Source of the DNA: Pandoraea anapnoica
Lineage (GTDB): Bacteria; Pseudomonadota; Gammaproteobacteria; Burkholderiales; Burkholderiaceae
Direction of reading: 5' to 3'
Length of the DNA: 64,000 nt
Assembly (NCBI RefSeq): GCF_902459765.1
Contig: NZ_CABPSP010000014.1
Location: 124,001 to 188,000 of the forward strand
Part shown: one piece after another, positions 59,481 through 64,000 of the stretch
How the letters are laid out: each line of letters opens with the position of its first letter
Numbering within the stretch: position 1 is the first letter of the stretch
Translations under genes and position numbers: made by a program
Notes under the pieces: generated by a model
The model's database searches: none
Told to the model about the DNA's origin: nothing
The model's input: only the letters and a program-made list of their open reading frames with translations

Positions 59481-60782
59481 TCATTCGAGCGGTTGACCAA
59501 GTGTCTCCGGCATGCGGATCACCGCGAGGACCGTCAGCAGATTGAGTGCGATCAGATAGGCGGCAAACCACCCCAGATGGCCGTGATCGGCCATCCAGTT
59601 CTGAAGGTAGGGGGCCGTTCCGCCGAAGATCGCGACCGTCAGCGAGTACGGAATGGCCACGCCGGTGGCGCGAATACGTGTGGGGAAAAGCTCGGCATAG
59701 ACCGCCGGGGCGATGGCCGTCCATGCGGCAAGGACCACCAGTCCGGCGCAGATCGCCAGCGTGAGGCGGGCGAAGGAGCCGTCGATGAGCATTAGCAGGG
59801 GCACGATGACGAGCGCCGAGCCGCCAGCCCCCATCAGCAGGTTCAGCCTGCGGCCGATGCGATCGGACAGTGCGCCCCAGAACGGTTGCACGGCCATGTA
59901 GACGAGGCAGCCGATGCACAGTGCCCATAGCCCCTGACGGGCATCGACGCCCTTGAAGTGCGTGGCGAAGGTGATGGCCCCGGACATCCAGGTATTGAAC
60001 GTCAGCGTCGGTCCGGCGGTGAGCGCGATGATTCGCAGCACCGATGCGCGATGCTCCCAGATCGCGTGCGCCATCGGTTGCACGGGCGCACCGGCGCGTG
60101 CTTCGTTTTGCTCCTGTTCGAAGGCGGACGTTTCCTTGAGCCTGCCGCGCAGGAACAGCGCATACACCCCGAGGGCCGCACCGAGGAAGAAGGGGATGCG
60201 CCAGCCGTAGCGGGTCATCTCGTCCGTGGAAAAGACCTGCGTGAGTATCAGTCCCACGGCAGTCGCGAGCAGCGAGCCGCCCGTAATGGCGATGAACATG
60301 CTGCTCGACCAGAGGCCCCGGCGGTGCACGGGGGCGCTTTCCACGAGGAACGTGAACGATGCGCCGATCTCGCCGCCGAGCCCGAAGCCCTGGAGCAGGC
60401 GTCCGAAGACGAGCAACGCCGGTGCCATCAATCCGATGGAGGCATACGTCGGCGATACGGCGATGACGAGGCACCCTGCGGCAGTGACGGCCATCGAAGC
60501 CACCATCGCAAAGCGACGTCCCCGGCGGTCGGACAGCCAGCCGAAATAGATACCACCGATGGGTCGCAGCAGGAAGCCGACGGCGAAGACGGCGAGCGTG
60601 GACAGGAAGGCGGCGGTCGGGTCTTCGGCGTGGAAGAACTGGGTCGAGAAATAGCGGGAAAAGAGTACGAACGACGCGAAGTCGTACCACTCAAGCGCGT
60701 TACCGATACCCGCGCCCAAGATGACCGACTTGGCGGGTGAGCCGCGCTCGTTGCGGGCGACGGCTTGCAGGGTCGCATCCAT
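59481..60782 (-). CDS. MHS-family (major facilitator) metabolite:proton symporter
   Basis: Inner-membrane transporter (433 residues, about 12 membrane helices) of the metabolite:H+ symporter branch (ShiA, KgtP, citrate and ProP relatives). Marks: GNALEWYDFASF at the first helix, GWLSDRRGRR in loop 2-3, LLQGFGLGGEIGAS and ALSDRIGRR in the second half. CAGGAGA 7 bases upstream fixes ATG 60782. It is divergent from the flavoprotein genes and next to the AraC gene. A dicarboxylate or similar acid is the likely cargo; this is inference. Confidence 0.92.
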   Translation of the reverse strand: MDATLQAVARNERGSPAKSVILGAGIGNALEWYDFASFVLFSRYFSTQFFHAEDPTAAFLSTLAVFAVGFLLRPIGGIYFGWLSDRRGRRFAMVASMAVTAAGCLVIAVSPTYASIGLMAPALLVFGRLLQGFGLGGEIGASFTFLVESAPVHRRGLWSSSMFIAITGGSLLATAVGLILTQVFSTDEMTRYGWRIPFFLGAALGVYALFLRGRLKETSAFEQEQNEARAGAPVQPMAHAIWEHRASVLRIIALTAGPTLTFNTWMSGAITFATHFKGVDARQGLWALCIGCLVYMAVQPFWGALSDRIGRRLNLLMGAGGSALVIVPLLMLIDGSFARLTLAICAGLVVLAAWTAIAPAVYAELFPTRIRATGVAIPYSLTVAIFGGTAPYLQNWMADHGHLGWFAAYLIALNLLTVLAVIRMPETLGQPLE

Positions 60783-61118
60783 GGTGTGTCTCCTGATGGC
60801 TGATTGTCGTTGTGGTTGGTCTTGTTTGTCCTGATGCCCTGACCACATTAGCGCCGCTGCCCTGCCACGCACACCGCGCGCGGGACAACACATATCGCAA
60901 AACGGACAGAATTTTTGAGCGGCTCACACGCCCGGCTGCCGATGGCTGTCGTCCGACCATCTTTCTTGGCTCTCCCTGTCGGTTCCCCCACTTTGGCCGC
61001 TTTGCTGGATGGCGTGTCCCGATCGCCGCATTGGCGCGGGGCCGGGCTGTCCACAATGGTCACGTTCCATTCAGCAGTTTCAAAAATCCATGACCGGCCC
61101 GAGGAGGGCGCTATTGCG
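60783..61118. other. Divergent promoter region of transporter and flavoprotein genes
   Basis: 336 bases without a credible gene. Near 60892-60914 there is an A-rich stretch containing ATATCGCAAAACGGACAGAA, which looks like an AraC-family half-site arrangement. No perfect sigma-70 promoter was recognised by eye. Confidence 0.4.
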
Positions 61119-62873
61119 ATGAGGGTGATCGATTGCGATGTCGTAGTCGTGGGCGGCGGCGGTGCAGGCACCTATGCCGCGCTGCGTCTGCACGACCTGG
61201 GGTTGAAGCCGATGTTGATCTCGAAGGGGCTGGTCGGCAAGAGCGGTGCGTCGATCATGGCCGGGGCGGTGATCGTCGGCTCGAAGATGCTCGGCGGCAC
61301 CGCGCAGAACGCCGCCAGTTCGCTCGAATTCTTCGCGAAGTACTACAGCCACTTTCTGGTCGATCAGTCGTATCTGGCGGCCGCGGGGCACTGGATCGAG
61401 AACACGTTCTATCCGGAGATGGAGTCGCTCGGATTGCTGTTTTCGCGCGAGGCCGACGGGCAGATCGCGATGAGTCACTCACCGGTGCGCTGGGCGGTCG
61501 CGCCAATGCAGGGGCAGACCGGCATTCTGCTGATGGATATCCGGCGCAAGCAGTTGCAGGCGTGCGGCATTCCGATGCATGAGGAATGCGTGGTGACGGC
61601 GCTGCTGCGCAACGAGAACGGCGAAGTTTGCGGGCTGACCGCGCTCGATTACGTGCGCGGCGAGATGTTTGCGGTGCATGCCAAGGCCGTTGTGATGGCG
61701 ACGGGGCACGCCGACCGGATGGTACGTCGCTCCACGGGAACGCGGGAGCAAACCGGAGACGGCATTGCGCTGGCACTGCGCGCGGGGGCCGAGATGACCA
61801 ATCTGGAGATGCAGTTCTGGCACATCAGTGACTTTGCGCATCCGCCGACCTGGCAGCGTCTGCACATCTATCCGAATCCGCTTGTCGGCACCGATCAAAG
61901 TTCGCGTGTGTACAACGCGCAAGGCGAGTGCTTCTTCGAGCAGTCGCGTGACGCGCCAGCCGCGCTCGCGCCTTACACGCTTCAGGTCAAGAGACTCACG
62001 CAACAGGTGTTAGCGGGCAAGGCGCGCTTCAGTGGCGGCTATTACACGTCGTACAGCCACGTCGATGCGGCGGTGTTGCGGCGTTACCAGTACGCCGGTT
62101 CGGCGTTCGAGAAGCTGGGGCTCGACATCACGCGCGACAAGGTCGAAGCGCGCACCACCATGCATTACCGGCAAGGCGGCATCGAGTCGGATCCTCATTC
62201 GATGCGCACAAGTGTCGACGGATTGTGGGTTGCAGGTGGCGTGGGCGCGCATGTCACGGGGAGTCTGGCCGTCGCGATTTACGACGGTGGGCTGGTCGCC
62301 GAGTCGATTGCTGGCAGCTTGCCGGACCGACATCGTCACGACGGCATGACCGAGCAGCAGATTCGGGCGGAAGCGTCGCGGGTGGAGGGGTTGAGGCACA
62401 GAGCAGACGCGGGCGGCCGAGCCGCCGACAGCGAGGCTGGGCGGCAGCCACTCGCCCCCATGCACGTCAAGACCGGTATCTGGGACGTGATGGACGAGGC
62501 GTACGGACTGATCAAGAGCGGCGACACCATGCGCGCCGGTCTGGCGCGGCTTGCGGCGATGCGCGAGCGCGAGCTTCCGCGCATGACGCCGCCGAGCGCC
62601 TCGCGCCGGTTCAACACCGCCTGGCTCGATGCGCTCGACGCCCACAACCTGATCGACGTGTGCGAAGTCACGCTGCAAAGCGCGTTGAAGCGCGAGGAGA
62701 GCCGGGGCAGTTTCTACCGCACGGACTTTCCGTACGTCGATAACACCGCATGGCAGTGCAAGAACATCGTCGCGCGCGACGGCGACGCTTACCGGTTTCG
62801 ACGTGAGCGCTACCCCGAGGGGGCCATCGCGCCCGGATTCGAGCGGCAGGAGTATTTCAGCGTGCCGTGGTGA
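61119..62873 (+). CDS. FAD-dependent oxidoreductase of the SdhA/FrdA/TfrA superfamily
   Basis: Flavoprotein of 584 residues. The FAD dinucleotide motif VVVVGGGGAG is near the N terminus; the SdhA-like TGDGIALALRAGAEM block and the VAGG...IYDGG C-terminal FAD region are present. The His that covalently binds FAD in SdhA is replaced within SGASIMAG, so FAD should be noncovalent. The succinate-site HPT/RLGGNSL pattern is also altered (FWHIS; THVTGSLAVA), so the substrate may not be succinate. GAGGAGG 11 bases before ATG 61119 sets the start. It probably passes electrons to the iron-sulfur protein encoded next. Confidence 0.87.
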   Translation: MRVIDCDVVVVGGGGAGTYAALRLHDLGLKPMLISKGLVGKSGASIMAGAVIVGSKMLGGTAQNAASSLEFFAKYYSHFLVDQSYLAAAGHWIENTFYPEMESLGLLFSREADGQIAMSHSPVRWAVAPMQGQTGILLMDIRRKQLQACGIPMHEECVVTALLRNENGEVCGLTALDYVRGEMFAVHAKAVVMATGHADRMVRRSTGTREQTGDGIALALRAGAEMTNLEMQFWHISDFAHPPTWQRLHIYPNPLVGTDQSSRVYNAQGECFFEQSRDAPAALAPYTLQVKRLTQQVLAGKARFSGGYYTSYSHVDAAVLRRYQYAGSAFEKLGLDITRDKVEARTTMHYRQGGIESDPHSMRTSVDGLWVAGGVGAHVTGSLAVAIYDGGLVAESIAGSLPDRHRHDGMTEQQIRAEASRVEGLRHRADAGGRAADSEAGRQPLAPMHVKTGIWDVMDEAYGLIKSGDTMRAGLARLAAMRERELPRMTPPSASRRFNTAWLDALDAHNLIDVCEVTLQSALKREESRGSFYRTDFPYVDNTAWQCKNIVARDGDAYRFRRERYPEGAIAPGFERQEYFSVPW

Positions 62874-62949
62874 GCCATGTGAGGCGAGACGGCAGGCGTC
62901 GGGACACGGACCGGGTCGGACCGGTCGACTTTGCTGGGAGAGGGGACAC

Positions 62950-63915
62950 ATGCATTCGGATGTCAGGCAATTTCGGGGTGACAGCGATAGCGACAGTGAG
63001 CTGACGACGGTGACGTTGCACATTTCGCGTTTCGATCCGGAGACGGACACTGCGCCCTATGTCGAGACCTATGCGGTGCCGACGGTGCCGCACATGCGAA
63101 TCATCGACGCACTGAACTACGTGCAGGAAGCGCTGGGGGTGGACATCGGCTATCGATGGTATTGCGGCACAAAGAAGTGCGGGACTTGCGCCGTGCGGAT
63201 GAACGGCCGGGAGGTGCTGGCGTGCTGGGAGGCGGCGCAAGCGGAGATGCATATCGAGCCGCTGCGTCATCTGCCGTTGATTCGCGACCTGGCGGTCGAC
63301 CGGGCACCGGCCGAGGCGAAGCTGGTGTCGTTGCAGACGTGGCTCCAGCGAACGCGTCCGTATGGCGGGTTTCCGGAACCGGTCGATGCCGTAAACGCCG
63401 CGACACTCCGGGCGACGATGGACTGCCTGAGTTGTCTGGCGTGCTATTCGGCGTGTCCGGTGCTTGATTTTCCCGACGACATCGCGTTCGCGGGGCCTGC
63501 GCCGTTGGTGCATCTGGCCCGTGTTGCGCTGGACGCCCGGGACGACGCCCCCCGTCTGCAAGCCATTCTGGACGAGGCGCATGTCCACCATTGCGTCTCC
63601 TGCTACCACTGCGAAGCCGTCTGCCCCGCGCATATTCCGATCGTGAGTGCCGCTATCGAACCGCTCAAGCAGTTGGCCTATGCGCGTGCGCCGGAAGCGT
63701 CGCCGCATGCGCGCACGTTCATGGAGATCGTCGAGAGACGCGGGCGCATCGAGCCCATGTTGCTGGTGCTTGGGACGCGGGGCTGGCGCGCGGCGCTGCA
63801 ACGTCCCGGACGCACGTTGAGGCTGATGCTGCGCGGCAAGGTGCGGCCGCTGGCGGCGCTGTTGCGCCGACCTGTGGAGGGGATCGAGGCCATCCGGCGC
63901 ATTTTCTTTCGTTGA
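62950..63915 (+). CDS. SdhB/FrdB-like iron-sulfur subunit
   Basis: A 321-residue electron-transfer subunit. N-terminal plant-type [2Fe-2S] ligands C72-x4-C77-x2-C80-x11-C92 match SdhB spacing. Two ferredoxin-like motifs follow, CLSCLACYSACP and CVSCYHCEAVCP. Both have four cysteines, so two [4Fe-4S] clusters are expected, instead of the [3Fe-4S] cluster found in classical SdhB. GGAGAGGGG precedes ATG 62950. It sits between the flavoprotein and a CCG-domain gene, as in SdhABE and thiol:fumarate reductase sets. Confidence 0.9.
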   Translation: MHSDVRQFRGDSDSDSELTTVTLHISRFDPETDTAPYVETYAVPTVPHMRIIDALNYVQEALGVDIGYRWYCGTKKCGTCAVRMNGREVLACWEAAQAEMHIEPLRHLPLIRDLAVDRAPAEAKLVSLQTWLQRTRPYGGFPEPVDAVNAATLRATMDCLSCLACYSACPVLDFPDDIAFAGPAPLVHLARVALDARDDAPRLQAILDEAHVHHCVSCYHCEAVCPAHIPIVSAAIEPLKQLAYARAPEASPHARTFMEIVERRGRIEPMLLVLGTRGWRAALQRPGRTLRLMLRGKVRPLAALLRRPVEGIEAIRRIFFR

Positions 63916-63939
63916 GTTCATTTCTGGTGAGGCATTGCC

Positions 63940-64000
63940 ATGCGAATCGCTTTTTATCCCGGGTGCAGCGCCCGTACGACTTGTGGTGAGTTATTGATGG
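63940..64000 (+). CDS. CCG-domain (HdrB/SdhE-like) protein, 3' end cut by window edge
   Basis: Only 20 codons are visible, starting M-R-I-A-F-Y-P-G-C-S. The YPGCS opening is the usual first motif of the cysteine-rich CCG domain of heterodisulfide reductase B and SdhE, which binds a special iron-sulfur cluster. GGTGAGG precedes ATG 63940. It follows the iron-sulfur subunit by 24 bases, so it is probably the third subunit of the same enzyme. The rest lies beyond the window. Confidence 0.6.
   Translation, partial: MRIAFYPGCSARTTCGELLM

Noticed and set aside
1-64000. tRNA, rRNA, CRISPR, transposase or integrase signs
   Set aside because: Looked for by eye; no cloverleaf arms, spacer arrays or mobile-element proteins were found.

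Overview
The window is high-GC DNA with dense operons, overlapping start/stop codons and a gene set (B-type aconitase, MHS-family transporter, liv-type ABC operon, ornibactin-like siderophore genes) typical of Burkholderiaceae (Betaproteobacteria). Pandoraea is my best guess, but it is an inference. No tRNA, rRNA, insertion sequence, integrase or CRISPR array was seen.

Positions 1-43286 form one large peptide-siderophore locus. Left to right: a phosphopantetheinyl transferase cut by the window edge; an MbtH-like protein, a type II thioesterase and a FhuF-like ferric-siderophore reductase; on the minus strand an L-ornithine N5-monooxygenase; then a PvdE/SyrD-type peptide exporter, a SyrP-like aspartate beta-hydroxylase and three NRPS genes of 4424, 2649 and 1398 residues. 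These are followed by a TonB-dependent receptor and a PvdQ-like N-terminal-nucleophile acylase (both minus), a FhuC/FhuB/FhuD-like importer and an N5-hydroxyornithine acyltransferase of the IucB class.

The assembly line reads FAAL-ACP / C-A(OH-Orn)-T-E / C-A(Asp)-T / C-A(Thr)-T // C-A(OH-Orn)-T-E / C-A(unassigned)-T // C-A(Asp)-T-TE. The predicted product is fatty acyl-D-OHOrn-Asp-Thr-D-OHOrn-X-Asp, with the hydroxyornithines N5-acylated and at least one Asp beta-hydroxylated. A fatty-acid loading module plus a PvdQ-like acylase suggests a pyoverdine-style route: an acylated precursor is exported from the cytoplasm and deacylated outside it.

Five sites match TAAA(T/C)-N16-CGTC, the PvdS/OrbS type of iron-starvation ECF sigma promoter. 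They precede mbtH, the monooxygenase, the receptor, the acylase and the importer. Two weaker variants precede the exporter and the hydroxylase. The cognate sigma-factor gene is not in the window and probably lies just left of it.

Positions 43511-45254 hold a small unknown protein, a RimL-type acetyltransferase and a Crp/Fnr-family regulator with a perfect 18-bp palindrome in its promoter. Positions 45592-54162 are an operon with an acyl-CoA ligase, a complete branched-chain-amino-acid-type ABC importer and a PaaK-like ligase, probably for uptake and CoA activation of an organic acid. Positions 54492-58268 (minus) carry a DnaQ-like exonuclease, a secreted cysteine-rich protein and acnB. Positions 58512-64000 hold an AraC regulator and an MHS transporter (minus), divergent from a flavoprotein / iron-sulfur / CCG-domain set resembling thiol:fumarate reductase or SdhABE-type enzymes. 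The last of these genes is cut by the right edge.
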